From: Allobosea sp. | Lineage (GTDB): Bacteria; Pseudomonadota; Alphaproteobacteria; Rhizobiales; Beijerinckiaceae | Reading direction: 5' to 3' | DNA length: 64,000 nt | Assembly: GCF_030695125.1 (NCBI RefSeq) | Contig: NZ_JAUYTP010000074.1 | Coordinates: 1-64,000 of the forward strand | Shown: positions 10,050 to 18,821 of the stretch, in pieces | How the letters are laid out: each line of letters opens with the position of its first letter | Position numbering within the stretch: position 1 is the first letter of the stretch | Notes under the pieces: model-generated | What the model saw: only the letters and a program-made list of their open reading frames with translations | Told to the model about the DNA's origin: nothing | Databases searched by the model: none | Position numbers and translations under genes: made by a program

Positions 10050-10910
10050 TTAGCGACGCCGCACTGGCGCTGGCTGCTTTTGCGTGCGGGCGATGCTGGG
10101 GCTCGTCGTTCCGGTTCCCGGGTTCACGCCGACGGCGTCGAAAGCCTCGTTGAAGATGCAGAGCACCGCGCTGCCGCGGCGCAGCCGGAACTCGCGCGCG
10201 GTGGCATGCACCACGACGACCTCGCCGCGGACGTCCTTCGGCACGAGACTTTCCGCGCCATCGGAGCCGACCATGTAGATCGCCGGTACCTCGCGATTGC
10301 CCGCGAAACGGAAGCTCGTGACCTTGCCGTCGTCGAAGACGCCGTCGGGTTCGAGATCGGCCGGGCCTTGCGCCGAGAAGCGCCAATTTCGTGCGCCATA
10401 TTGCTGGTGCAGGTCAAAAGTCTGGTCGATGACCGCGCCTTCGCGCTGCTGGCCGCGCGCCTCGTTCTCGGCGCGACGACGATCGGCCTCGTCGGTCGGG
10501 TAAGAGAATTTTACGACGAAGTAGCTCTCCTTCAGCGAGGCCTCTGTGATCGAAAGCTCGAACTGGTAGGAGCGCTTGCGGCCATCGCGCCGTGTCGTCA
10601 CCACCTGCAGATTGGTCGGCGGATGCTTTTCGCGGGGTTTGAGGAAGAGGATCGAGCCCGCGGGCGCGACCTCCCAGGCGATCGAGTCGCCGATCGCGAC
10701 GTGGGCGATCTCCTCGTCCTCGGCGAAGATGACCTGCGTGGATGCCCGAATGACCCCGTTGACCTTGACGACATTGGCGGGGTCGTAGGCGACGAAGCGT
10801 ACGCGCTCGTCGCGCGCGCCGGCGGTGGGGAGTTGTAGGGCCAGCGATGGCAAGCCGAGGCCAAGCGCAAGCAGCAAGCCGCCCGCGATCGTGATGGTGT
10901 AGCGGCTCAT
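10050..10910 (-). CDS. virB9: VirB9 outer-membrane core complex protein
   Basis: The 286-residue product has a signal peptide (cleavage likely near residue 25) and the two-domain layout of VirB9/TrbG. These are an N-terminal beta domain (YDPANVVKVNGVIRASTQVIFAEDE) and a C-terminal domain with RNWRFSAQG and DDGKVTSFRF. With VirB7 and VirB10 it forms the outer-membrane ring. The start overlaps the virB8 stop by four bases. Confidence 0.94.
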   Translation of the reverse strand: MSRYTITIAGGLLLALGLGLPSLALQLPTAGARDERVRFVAYDPANVVKVNGVIRASTQVIFAEDEEIAHVAIGDSIAWEVAPAGSILFLKPREKHPPTNLQVVTTRRDGRKRSYQFELSITEASLKESYFVVKFSYPTDEADRRRAENEARGQQREGAVIDQTFDLHQQYGARNWRFSAQGPADLEPDGVFDDGKVTSFRFAGNREVPAIYMVGSDGAESLVPKDVRGEVVVVHATAREFRLRRGSAVLCIFNEAFDAVGVNPGTGTTSPSIARTQKQPAPVRRR

Positions 10911-11578
10911 GGCGCGACCTCAGGATCGGCGCGGTATTCCGAAACCAGGAAGCCGAGTGGGTTGATCAGGCGATCGGTCGAGGAGACCGGCGCGTTGACA
11001 TAGGCGAAGGTCAACGTCGCGATCCAATGCGTGATCTTGATTTCCTCGCCCTTGCGGCTCTCCTTCAGAAAGCGGACGGAAGCGAGGTTGTCTGCCAGCA
11101 GCGAGATGGCCTTGATCCGGACCTCGGCGACGCCGAAGCGGCCATGCAGCACCTGCGGGCTTTCCGGGTTCGAGCCGCGATAGACGGCGGCAAAGCGCGC
11201 CTGCTCGGCTTGCGACGACAGCAGCGCCACCGTCTGAAAATTGCTGGCGGCCTCGGCTTGGCTAAAACCCTCGCGCGAGCGGACATAGCGGCTCAGGAAA
11301 TACTTGGTGACCGCTTCGTCGTAGTTGCGCGGGGAGGCGCCAAGCGCCGAGACAGTCTCGACGATGCCGGTCGCATTGTCGACGCGGATGACGAAAGGCT
11401 CGACGGTCTTCAGCGGTGCCAACGCCGCGACAGCGCCGACAGCGGCCGTCGCGAGCACGCAGGCTGCGGTCGCCACGAACCAGGCCAGCCGCTTCGACCT
11501 CTGCGCCGTCAGCAGGAGATCCTGCTCCCAGCGCCGCGCATTGTCGAAGTAGTCCTTAAGATCGTCCGGCCTAACCAT
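10907..11578 (-). CDS. virB8: VirB8 assembly factor
   Basis: VirB8 is a bitopic inner-membrane scaffold that nucleates the type IV channel. The longer frame reaches 11785, but the family homology begins at MVRPDDLKDYFDNARRWEQD, so the ATG at 11578 is chosen and gives 223 residues. A membrane segment lies at about 25-50, followed by the periplasmic VirB8 fold. The family motif NPLGFLVSEYR is at the C-terminus. Eight bases overlap with the upstream lipoprotein gene (ATGGTTAG). Confidence 0.93.
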   Translation of the reverse strand: MVRPDDLKDYFDNARRWEQDLLLTAQRSKRLAWFVATAACVLATAAVGAVAALAPLKTVEPFVIRVDNATGIVETVSALGASPRNYDEAVTKYFLSRYVRSREGFSQAEAASNFQTVALLSSQAEQARFAAVYRGSNPESPQVLHGRFGVAEVRIKAISLLADNLASVRFLKESRKGEEIKITHWIATLTFAYVNAPVSSTDRLINPLGFLVSEYRADPEVAP

Positions 11579-11870
11579 GGCGCGTCGCCTCGTTGCAGGG
11601 TCGGAACGAGCGCGCGATGTCGAAGGCGGACCAGGCCGTGCCAGCCAGTCCGATGCCGCGGGCAGGTAGCTCGTGCCGGGCCTGACCGAGCCGCTTGACC
11701 GCAGGAGCGTCGGGCTGTGGCGCAACCGGGGGCATGGCCTCCCAGTCCCAAAGCGACCGGTTAAGCGGGCGCTTGGCTGAACCATCGCAGGACGGCGCGC
11801 CCTTGTTCCAGCCGGCGCAGCCCGTCACCGTCATGGCCAGCACGACGCTGAAGATCACGCGACAATTCAT
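11571..11870 (-). CDS. virB7: VirB7-like small lipoprotein
   Basis: This 99-residue protein starts at the ATG at 11870. It has a lipoprotein signal sequence ending in the lipobox VTGC (acylated Cys at residue 18) and a polar C-terminal region. VirB7 lipoproteins stabilise VirB9 in the outer membrane. Sequence conservation in VirB7 is poor, so the call rests on the lipobox and the position between virB6 and virB8. It is longer than the classical 55-residue VirB7. Confidence 0.65.
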   Translation of the reverse strand: MNCRVIFSVVLAMTVTGCAGWNKGAPSCDGSAKRPLNRSLWDWEAMPPVAPQPDAPAVKRLGQARHELPARGIGLAGTAWSAFDIARSFRPCNEATRHG

Positions 11871-11932
11871 CGAAGCAAATCCTTCCTGACATCCTTGCGC
11901 GGATGCGGTTGTTTCTGGTGTGGGGGTGAAGG

Positions 11933-12895
11933 TCAGACGCGTCTGATCTCGCCGCCCTGTCGTCGCTCGCGGACCCTTGCCGCCGTGCGGTTGGCCGCGC
12001 TTCTGGCGCCGGCATAGGCGCCGGCGGCCGCCGAGGCGGCGTTCGCGGTGATGGCGCTGGTGACGACTCGGGCGGCCAGCGATGCGCCGCCGCCGGCAAG
12101 ACCTCCGGCAATGGCTGGGAGCTGAATCGCTATGTAGGCGGCGAGGCCAAGCACCGCGCTGATTGCAACAGCGCCGACTATCAGAGCTCCGGCCGTCGAG
12201 GTATTCGCACCGTACTTTTCGACAAACCCTTGGACGGACGTCAGCATCAGTCCTACGAGCGCGACGACCAATATATGAAGGATCAGGAAGTTGGCGACCT
12301 GGCGGGTCCAAGCCTCGGCAAAAGGCCGCGTTGCCTCGAACAAGGCGAGTGCGATGAAAATCGGACCAAGTGCGATGACGATGGCCAATCCGATCTTGGC
12401 ATAAAGCAGGACGGCAAATTGGAGGAACGATCCAAAGGCGACGAAGACGAGCAGGATGGCGGCGATCAGGGCTGGCGCGATGTTGGTCAGGCCCGCCTGA
12501 TCATAGATGCGATAGGCGACCTCGATGCCCTTGCTCAGCAGCTTGTCGAAAGGCTGTCCGGACGTAGCATCCAATGTCGAGCCGCCCAGCGCGTTCCCGA
12601 TCTCCTTCGGAAGCGAGGTGAAGAAGAGGTCGGTGACATATTGCTGAAACGAGCTCGAATTCGATGCGAGCAGTACGATCACGACAAGGCGCATCGCTCG
12701 CCAGGCGAACTCCTGGATCGGCTCGGCGATCGCCCCGCGCATGACCGCAAAGCCGTACAGAACGACGTAGAGCAGCACCGCCACCCGCAACGGTCCGTCG
12801 ACGAACGAGGTGAGACTCGAAACCGACGTCGACACGAAGGTCGTGATCGGCTGTTCGAATTCCTTCAGGAACTGGTCGAAAACGTTGATGGCCAT
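11933..12895 (-). CDS. virB6: VirB6/TrbL polytopic membrane protein
   Basis: The 320-residue protein has about six hydrophobic segments, including VAVLLYVVLYGFAVM, ALIAAILLVFVAFG and IGLAIVIALGPIFIALALF. A Gly/Ala-rich, then basic, C-terminal tail follows. The segment ALGPIFIALALFEATRPFAEAWTRQ is typical of VirB6/TrbL, the inner-membrane channel component contacting substrate DNA. It lies seven bases from the exclusion lipoprotein gene. Confidence 0.93.
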   Translation of the reverse strand: MAINVFDQFLKEFEQPITTFVSTSVSSLTSFVDGPLRVAVLLYVVLYGFAVMRGAIAEPIQEFAWRAMRLVVIVLLASNSSSFQQYVTDLFFTSLPKEIGNALGGSTLDATSGQPFDKLLSKGIEVAYRIYDQAGLTNIAPALIAAILLVFVAFGSFLQFAVLLYAKIGLAIVIALGPIFIALALFEATRPFAEAWTRQVANFLILHILVVALVGLMLTSVQGFVEKYGANTSTAGALIVGAVAISAVLGLAAYIAIQLPAIAGGLAGGGASLAARVVTSAITANAASAAAGAYAGARSAANRTAARVRERRQGGEIRRV

Positions 12896-12902
12896 ACCAG
12901 GT

Positions 12903-13193
12903 TCACTTCAAAGCGTCTTGGACTTCACGAGCGGTCTGCCGCCGACGAGCCTCGCTGGCGTTGATGCACTCCGCGGAGGTTCCGATGCCGCCGGGGTCGT
13001 TCCGACAACGATCCCATTCCGATGCGAGCGCCGCGGGGTTTTCCAAAAACCAACTCACCGTGCGCGACGACGCTTCAGGCGAAACGGTCCCGGATTGAGC
13101 CGGCGGCGCGTCTTGCCGATCTCCGTTGCCTTCCCCGCACCCAGCCAGGATGAGCACAGAGGCAAAGGCCCACGACAGCGGCCAAGCCTTCAT
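12903..13193 (-). CDS. eexN: EexN-type entry-exclusion lipoprotein
   Basis: A 96-residue lipoprotein with lipobox LAGC (Cys at about residue 19). A region of the form TVSWFLENPAALASEWDRCRNDPGG followed by CINASEARRR matches the EexN family of IncN-like plasmids, including the conserved cysteine pair. EexN in the recipient blocks redundant transfer by the same system. The gene overlaps virB5 by four bases, so exclusion is co-expressed with the transfer channel. Confidence 0.85.
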   Translation of the reverse strand: MKAWPLSWAFASVLILAGCGEGNGDRQDAPPAQSGTVSPEASSRTVSWFLENPAALASEWDRCRNDPGGIGTSAECINASEARRRQTAREVQDALK

Positions 13194-13882
13194 TGCAGCG
13201 CAGCCTTCATCTCATCGACGAGTTGGCGCTCGCGTTCCTTCTGACGCTGGCCGTCCATGTCACCGCGCGCCTGCTGCACCATGGCGAGACCCTGCATGCG
13301 CAAAACCTCGTTCTGCAGAAGCGCCTGCTCCGCCTGGATGCGGGCTGAGAGGTCCAGCACGTCCTTGGCATCCTTGGACCCCGTGATCTTCCCACGAAGC
13401 TCCTCCAGCCCGTCGATGCGCTTTGAGGCCGTGTCGTAGACGCTCTGGCCGATCGAATGCTTCGCACCGGTCTGGCGCGCGATGCGGTCGAGCTCCGTGC
13501 GGTAGAACGAGTTCGCATCGCCGCCTTGATAGGCGCGGTTCTGATCCAGATAGCGATCGACGACGCCGGTAAGCGAACCGCCGCCGCCTGACACCAGCTT
13601 CTCGATCTCGCCGAACTCTTTCGGCAGATGTTTTCGGAATTCGTCGCTGCTCAGGAGCGAGGCGACGTCGTTGACGTCGGTCAGCTTGTTGAAGGATTCG
13701 TAGAGCTGCTTGGCCTGGGTAAGCTGAGCCTGCATGGTCTTGATCTGCTCGGTCAGCTTCCCGATTTGCTCGACATGTTTTGCAATCGCGCCGGCGTCGA
13801 AGACGGGCACACCTTGCTGGGCGAAGCCTTGCGCAGGCAGTCCAGCCAGCGCTGCCGTGATCAGGAGGTGGCTCACTTTCAT
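13190..13882 (-). CDS. virB5: VirB5/TrbJ minor pilus protein
   Basis: The 230-residue secreted protein has a signal peptide ending near GFAQQ. A largely helical body follows, with VFDAGAIAKHVEQIGKLTEQ and a coiled region near the C-terminus, typical of VirB5/TrbJ. These proteins sit at the pilus tip and mediate recipient contact. Translational overlap with virB4 (four bases) supports operon assignment. Confidence 0.92.
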   Translation of the reverse strand: MKVSHLLITAALAGLPAQGFAQQGVPVFDAGAIAKHVEQIGKLTEQIKTMQAQLTQAKQLYESFNKLTDVNDVASLLSSDEFRKHLPKEFGEIEKLVSGGGGSLTGVVDRYLDQNRAYQGGDANSFYRTELDRIARQTGAKHSIGQSVYDTASKRIDGLEELRGKITGSKDAKDVLDLSARIQAEQALLQNEVLRMQGLAMVQQARGDMDGQRQKERERQLVDEMKAALQ

Positions 13883-16248
13883 CGGTCGATCCTTCTTTCG
13901 GCATGGAAGCGGGGCAGGAATGCAAAAGGGTCGTCGCCAACCTCTGCGCGGATGCGGTCGAGCAGCTCGACGGTTTCGGTGCGGCCCGACAGCACGGCGA
14001 GTGCGTCATCCATGCCGCCAAGGTCGAGTTCGGCAACGACGGACTGGCCGTTCTGCTTGATCAGGAAGCGCCTGCTCTCAGTCGAAAGTTCTTCCTTGAT
14101 CAGTCGAAACTCGGTCTCGGTCAGATGGAAGCCATCGACATAGTCAGCGCGAGTCCCGCGCGGGTTCGGCATGAAGATTTGCGTTGGGCACTGCTCTACG
14201 ATTGTGTGGGCGATCGGGGATGCGAGCGCATCGCGCGGCGACTGCGTGCCAAAAACCATGACGCCGTTCTGCTTGCGGATGGTTTTGAGCTTGTCGTTGG
14301 CGAGCGCCCGAAAAGCGTCGTCACCGAGCGCCTTCCAGAACTCGTCGATGTCGATGATGATGCGACGGCCGTCGATCAACTGCTCGACGCGATGGAACAG
14401 CACCATCATGAGCGGTGTGCGGACGACCTCATGGTCGAGCACATCGGTCATGTCGAAACCGATGAAGTCGGCGTCGAGCGTGATCGCGTCCTCCTCGGCA
14501 TCAAGTACCCAGCCGAGCGGTCCGCCGCTACACCAACGCTCAAGCCTGGCGCCGATGCCCTCGCGATCCTGCTGGCCCAGAAAGGCGCGCAGTGCCGAGA
14601 GCGAACGCTCCTGGCGCGGCAAAGCCCGCATCGCCTCGAGGCTGGAATCGACCCGCTCTTCATCGACAACGGACAGCGCCCTGCCCTCGACCGTCACGAG
14701 CTTGCGGACAAGATCGCCGAGAAAGGCGAGATTGGCCGGGGTCAGCTCGAGCGCCTTCAGCGGCGCGCAGCCTGTGGGCACGCCGTTCTTCAGCGTGAGG
14801 TAGGTGCCGCCCGACGCCCGCACAAAAATCTCGGCGCCGCGATCCTTGTCGAACATGACGCGCTGGCAGCCGAATTTTTCTGCCTGGGCGAGCAGGAAAT
14901 TCTGCAGCACGGTCTTACCGGAGCCCGACGGCCCGCAGATGAAGGTGTTGCCAAGATCGCCCGCGTGGAAGGAGAAATGGTATGGCGAACCGGACGCCGT
15001 CTTCAGCATGGCGACCGACGGGCCCCAGTGGTTGCGATCTGGCTTCCCGGCCGGATGGCTATGAAACGGCGACAGCGCCGCGAGATTCCGCGAGGTGATC
15101 GCGCCCGAGCGGGCGCGGTGCTTGAACAGTCCCGGCATTTGCGCCCAATAGGCGGCTTCAAGCCCGAGATCCTCGCGCGCGACGACAGCGCCGGCTTCAG
15201 CCAGCACGCGGCGGCCCTGCGCCATTGTTTCCAGCAGCGCCTTTGGATTTTCGGCGCGGACCAGCAGCGAGAGATGGTGGTCGCCCATGACGAAGCGATT
15301 GGATTCGAGGTCATCGAGGGCGTCGTTCAGATCGTCGATCTGGGAGGCGGCGACATCCTGTGTCGACACGAGCTGGTTTTGCTTTCGCGTCAGTACCGTC
15401 TTGGCGTCGGCCTTCGACAGGAAGGCGAAGCTTTGCGACAGCACGAACTCGAATGGTGCCGAAAGCAAGCCGTTCAGCATGCCGGGCCTGGTCGAGGCCG
15501 GGTATTCCTTCAGGCCGAACATGCCGGCAAAGAGCGAGCCACCGGCCGCGCGAACCTCGATCGCCTCGCGGCCGAAGATGACGCGGTTCGTATAGATCGC
15601 CGATCCGATCCGACCCAGCGGCAAGGCCGTCGGCATATCTTCGCTGGACGCCAGCAGATGCAGAAGCCGCATCGGCTCCGAGAACAGCAGGCCGTTCTCT
15701 TCGACGAGGCCGAGTTGAGTGGCGCCATAGCGACTAAGCGCCGCCGTGATGTCGCGCGCGGCATCGTTCAAGCGTTTCAGTGCGGCGGCATCGACCTCCC
15801 CTCCCCCACGTCGCGCCTGGCCGAGGCGTGAAACGAAGCCTGCCGCGGCTTCCGCGCGATCACGTCCGGGATGTGCGACGACGGTAAGGTAGAGTTCGTT
15901 GCGGAACAGTTGGGTGCCCTGAAGCGCCCCGCGATAGCCTTGATCGAGGTCGCGCGCGAAAACTGAGGAGAACACGCCATCGGGATAGAAGCCGTCCCGC
16001 CGCCGGATCAGATGTGTCCAGAGCGCGAGCCGGTCATCCGCAAGATTGCGCAAGGTGAGATTGAGTTTGGCGTGGAGATCGTTGAGGTCACTGATGTCGG
16101 CCGTCTCAAAAGCGATCCCGTCGAGGCGGATCGTCGTCATCAACGCCCGCGTCGCGAGGCTGATGACGGTCTCCGTCACATGCCGGACATAAGGCAGATA
16201 AACGTCGGGCTCGATCTCACGAGCCATCAGGCGAGCCGCATCAGCCAT
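13879..16248 (-). CDS. virB4: VirB4 secretion ATPase
   Basis: VirB4 is the large ATPase of the type IV channel and drives pilus biogenesis. The open frame reaches 16308, but MADAARLMAREIEPDVYLPYVRHV is the family start. The ATG at 16248 overlaps the virB3 stop and gives 789 residues. Walker A is in CGPSGSGKT near residue 440. A Walker B-type segment RRIIIDIDEFWKAL carries Asp-Glu. Length matches the family. Confidence 0.95.
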   Translation of the reverse strand: MADAARLMAREIEPDVYLPYVRHVTETVISLATRALMTTIRLDGIAFETADISDLNDLHAKLNLTLRNLADDRLALWTHLIRRRDGFYPDGVFSSVFARDLDQGYRGALQGTQLFRNELYLTVVAHPGRDRAEAAAGFVSRLGQARRGGGEVDAAALKRLNDAARDITAALSRYGATQLGLVEENGLLFSEPMRLLHLLASSEDMPTALPLGRIGSAIYTNRVIFGREAIEVRAAGGSLFAGMFGLKEYPASTRPGMLNGLLSAPFEFVLSQSFAFLSKADAKTVLTRKQNQLVSTQDVAASQIDDLNDALDDLESNRFVMGDHHLSLLVRAENPKALLETMAQGRRVLAEAGAVVAREDLGLEAAYWAQMPGLFKHRARSGAITSRNLAALSPFHSHPAGKPDRNHWGPSVAMLKTASGSPYHFSFHAGDLGNTFICGPSGSGKTVLQNFLLAQAEKFGCQRVMFDKDRGAEIFVRASGGTYLTLKNGVPTGCAPLKALELTPANLAFLGDLVRKLVTVEGRALSVVDEERVDSSLEAMRALPRQERSLSALRAFLGQQDREGIGARLERWCSGGPLGWVLDAEEDAITLDADFIGFDMTDVLDHEVVRTPLMMVLFHRVEQLIDGRRIIIDIDEFWKALGDDAFRALANDKLKTIRKQNGVMVFGTQSPRDALASPIAHTIVEQCPTQIFMPNPRGTRADYVDGFHLTETEFRLIKEELSTESRRFLIKQNGQSVVAELDLGGMDDALAVLSGRTETVELLDRIRAEVGDDPFAFLPRFHAERRIDR

Positions 16249-16582
16249 GAGCCACCTCGCGCGCCTTGAAGCGGCGCACCAGGCGCAAAGGCGTTGGCGA
16301 CGACCCACCCCAGAACGCGCCGTTGCGCGCGCGGCCCCGCGTCTCCAGCCAGGCGACGAGCAGCCGAAACTGGTTTGGATCGTGCCGGCAGATGGCGCGG
16401 CAGATCAGGTGGATCGGCAAGGCGATCAGCCCGTAGACGATTGAACCCGCCACCAGGAACAAGATGCAGGACGCCATCACATTGATGGCCATCGCCTCCA
16501 TGGTGACGCCCGCGATCATTGCAGGCCTTGTGCAGGCGAGAAACAGCGTGTCCTCGGTCAGGCGCTCGGGCTCGCTCGTCAT
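16241..16582 (-). CDS. virB3: VirB3 inner-membrane protein
   Basis: A 113-residue protein with an N-terminal TEDTLFLACTRPAMIAGV segment and two hydrophobic stretches between about residues 20 and 62, as in VirB3/TrbD. It anchors VirB4 to the membrane. It lies between virB2 and virB4, 10 bases from virB2, and its last codons overlap the virB4 start. Confidence 0.93.
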   Translation of the reverse strand: MTSEPERLTEDTLFLACTRPAMIAGVTMEAMAINVMASCILFLVAGSIVYGLIALPIHLICRAICRHDPNQFRLLVAWLETRGRARNGAFWGGSSPTPLRLVRRFKAREVAHG

Positions 16583-16592
16583 GAAGCTGAGC

Positions 16593-16889
16593 CTATTTGC
16601 CGCCGGTCAGCGTCGAGACAACCTCGGACGCGCCGAACACAATCGCCACGCCGAGCACGACATAGGCTGCCTTGCGCAGGTCGAGATAACCGAACATCCA
16701 GGCGATGCCGACGATGATGACGGCAAGCGTCGCCAGCAGGCGTGCGACATTGCCCGTCAGCATCGTGACGATGTTTTGGAGCACGCCCTCGATATTGGCG
16801 GTCTGGGCCAGCGCGGGTTCCACCGCGACGAGAACAAGCACAGCCGCCATGGCTGCAGGCGCGGCAAATGGACGAAGCGGGACAGACAT
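16593..16889 (-). CDS. virB2: VirB2 major pilin
   Basis: The 98-residue product starts at the ATG at 16889; a longer frame upstream has no support. It has a long signal peptide ending EPALAQ (cleavage near 29). Two hydrophobic helices follow (about 45-67 and 73-88), as in VirB2/TrbC pilins. The mature pilin would be about 70 residues. Confidence 0.93.
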   Translation of the reverse strand: MSVPLRPFAAPAAMAAVLVLVAVEPALAQTANIEGVLQNIVTMLTGNVARLLATLAVIIVGIAWMFGYLDLRKAAYVVLGVAIVFGASEVVSTLTGGK

Positions 16890-16960
16890 AGCAAAAAGCC
16901 TCCAAGGCAAACGGGATCGATGCCGCACGTCACGTGCGGTCGGGGACAATGTGGGCTGGG

Positions 16961-17524
16961 TTAGCGGCTGTAGATCAGCAACGATGAGCCACGCCGCGCG
17001 CCATAGACGCTCCAGGATGGCGGGTCCTTGGCGGATGCGATTTCCTCGTTGGGAGCTACGGGCTCCTTTGCCGGATCTGCGGCGGTGTCCGGTTTGGGCT
17101 TCGCAGCAGTTGGCCGGTCGATCCGGACAGATTTGAACGAAGTCATCGCCTGTTCGCTTGCGAGGTCTTCGTTCAATCCGCGTGAGACGAGCTGCGTCCG
17201 ACGCTCCACAAACACGCGCCCGACGCCGGCGATGTGGGCGCATGGGTCGAACGCCGTCGCCACCGTGAGGCCGGCGTCATCAAGGTAGCGCGCGTCAAGC
17301 TGCGCCAGGCCGATCCGGACAGGCTGTGCTGCGACCGACGCCTCGCTCGCAAGAGCGATCGCCTCAGGTTTTGAGCCGGCTAGAATCCTAATCGGCCGCT
17401 TGCCCGCGATCGTAACCAGCAAGGGCTCGAACTCGCTCGCCTGGCGCATGATCGCGGCGACCGGCTTCGCCAGCGCCGGCGACGTGCAGCGCTCGATCAA
17501 TGTCGTGATGTCTGCGGCCTCCAT
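16961..17524 (-). CDS. virB1: VirB1-like transglycosylase-related protein
   Basis: The 187-residue product sits at the usual virB1 position upstream of the pilin gene. The block QPVRIGLAQLDARYLDDAGL ... AFDPCAHIAGVGRVF resembles the lytic-transglycosylase segment of VirB1. However, the expected catalytic ESxF/ESRF motif reads ASEFEPL, so the glutamate is out of register or lost. No signal peptide is evident. The C-terminal 60 residues are Pro/Lys-rich. It may be a catalytically impaired VirB1. Confidence 0.65.
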   Translation of the reverse strand: MEAADITTLIERCTSPALAKPVAAIMRQASEFEPLLVTIAGKRPIRILAGSKPEAIALASEASVAAQPVRIGLAQLDARYLDDAGLTVATAFDPCAHIAGVGRVFVERRTQLVSRGLNEDLASEQAMTSFKSVRIDRPTAAKPKPDTAADPAKEPVAPNEEIASAKDPPSWSVYGARRGSSLLIYSR

Positions 17525-17985
17525 CAGAATCGCACCCGCGTGCTGATGCCGTCGGCTCCGGTGACATCGATGAAATTGGGTTGGGCGCGATGGCGGACCG
17601 CCTGGATGTCATGCGGCTGGCAGGTATCGTCCGCGCGGTCGCAGTCGCGGATCGGTTTGCTCGAGACGCAAGCCGGCTGCCGTGCGCCATCGCGCCCAAG
17701 CTCGCGCAGGATGTATCCATCCTGGCATGGCTCGTAAGGGTCATGGCCGACCGGCGAGGCGCTCTGGCCTGCGCCCGAACAGGTCGGAAAGGCCCCTCCC
17801 CGCTTCAAATGCGACCACAGCCGCGTCACCGGCGGAACGCAGGCGGCGTACTGCGTCGGTCCGCCCGGATTGGCGAGGCAGAGCAAGACGGTGCAGCCCC
17901 AATCATCGGCGCGCGCGGCGCCGGCCGAGAGGCCAATCAGCCCGGCGGCAAGAAGCGTGGTCCTGATCACATGCAAAGCCATCAC
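17524..17985 (-). CDS. Secreted Cys-rich conjugal transfer protein (TrbM-like)
   Basis: A 153-residue protein with a signal peptide ending ARADD. It is rich in cysteines in the patterns WGCTVLLCLANPGGP, PTCSG, EPCQDG and DCDRADDTC, which suggests disulphides in the periplasm. Similar proteins sit at the head of type IV operons in Rhizobiales and are often called TrbM-like. It overlaps luxI by four bases, so it is translated from the autoinducer-controlled transcript. The exact function is unknown. Confidence 0.6.
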   Translation of the reverse strand: MMALHVIRTTLLAAGLIGLSAGAARADDWGCTVLLCLANPGGPTQYAACVPPVTRLWSHLKRGGAFPTCSGAGQSASPVGHDPYEPCQDGYILRELGRDGARQPACVSSKPIRDCDRADDTCQPHDIQAVRHRAQPNFIDVTGADGISTRVRF

Positions 17986-18617
17986 GCGGCCAGCGGCAGC
18001 GGGGTGTCGATCGGCAAGACCGGCGTGGTCAGGCTGCCATTGCGCCGGATCGCTTCGAGTGCGCCATCCTCGATTGGCAGCAATCCCGCCACGGCGACGG
18101 TCGATCCAATGCGCCGTGGCTTGCCGATGCGCTCAAGCGTCCATCTGGCTCGGCGCAGGATCCGCTCCATGCGCAGATCGGTTACTGTCGCGATCGAAGC
18201 CAGTCCCCTCGCCTGCCCCCATTCGAGCATCGCGGCGAGAAGCATGAATGTCGCCTGCCGCAGCCCGCCATCCGTCATGGCGTCTGTCAACTCGGTATCG
18301 ACACAGAAGCGTGAGCTTTCCGCGATGAGGTCGGAGCGCGGGGCAAGTGCGCCGTCCAAAAGCTCCGGAAACGTGTCGGCCAACATGTTCGGCCCCGTTG
18401 TCGGCAGCAGCCGTACGCAGCCCAGTACCGCGCCGCGATCGACGACCACTAGGTATTTCGCATCCAGCGTGTCGTAGCGATCCATCTCGAGATCGCCCGT
18501 GGTCGAGACCGACCAGTCGAGCCTGTCCTTGAACACCTTTCGCCGAAGGCGATGCATGCCCATCAGCAGCGAAAGATTGGCGCCATATCCGGCGCGGGTC
18601 AGTTCGACGACCTGCAT
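17982..18617 (-). CDS. luxI: LuxI-family acyl-homoserine-lactone synthase
   Basis: Makes a diffusible acyl-homoserine lactone from acyl-ACP or acyl-CoA and S-adenosylmethionine. The frame extends to 18659, but MQVVELTRAGYG fits the family start. The ATG at 18617 is preceded by AAAGGCGG and gives 211 residues. Conserved residues are visible in RRKVFKDRLDWSV, GDLEMDRYD, GCVRLLPTTGPNML and ESSRFCVD. It is the first gene of the transfer operon, as traI is in Ti plasmids. The lux-box-like palindrome 64 bases upstream suggests autoinduction. Confidence 0.93.
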   Translation of the reverse strand: MQVVELTRAGYGANLSLLMGMHRLRRKVFKDRLDWSVSTTGDLEMDRYDTLDAKYLVVVDRGAVLGCVRLLPTTGPNMLADTFPELLDGALAPRSDLIAESSRFCVDTELTDAMTDGGLRQATFMLLAAMLEWGQARGLASIATVTDLRMERILRRARWTLERIGKPRRIGSTVAVAGLLPIEDGALEAIRRNGSLTTPVLPIDTPLPLAA

Positions 18618-18681
18618 TGGGCCCGCCTTTCGAATCGCGTTGATCTGGAAGCCAATCAATCAGACGCGGGCTCCGATCGAA

Positions 18682-18699
18682 CCTGACAGATGTGACAGG
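18682..18699. promoter_or_regulatory. lux/tra-box-like palindrome
   Basis: CCTGACAGATGTGACAGG is an 18-bp palindrome matching at 7 of 9 paired positions, with CCTG/CAGG ends as in lux and tra boxes. It lies between divergent luxI and luxR, 64 bases upstream of the luxI ATG. It is the expected LuxR binding site controlling luxI and the virB operon. Confidence 0.72.
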
Positions 18700-18821
18700 G
18701 TAGATTCGCTCTAAAGTTGTGGCCGCTATGTCGCCACATCTTTCCGGCAAAGGCCGCTTGCATTGGTCGCAAAAGGATCATCAGGCGCGTGAAGCAAGGC
18801 GCCGCAACCCACGGAGACCCG

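Noticed and set aside
13903..15831. Long open frame opposite virB4
   Set aside because: It lies entirely within the coding region of virB4 and comes from GC codon bias. The product has no recognisable domain and no ribosome site.
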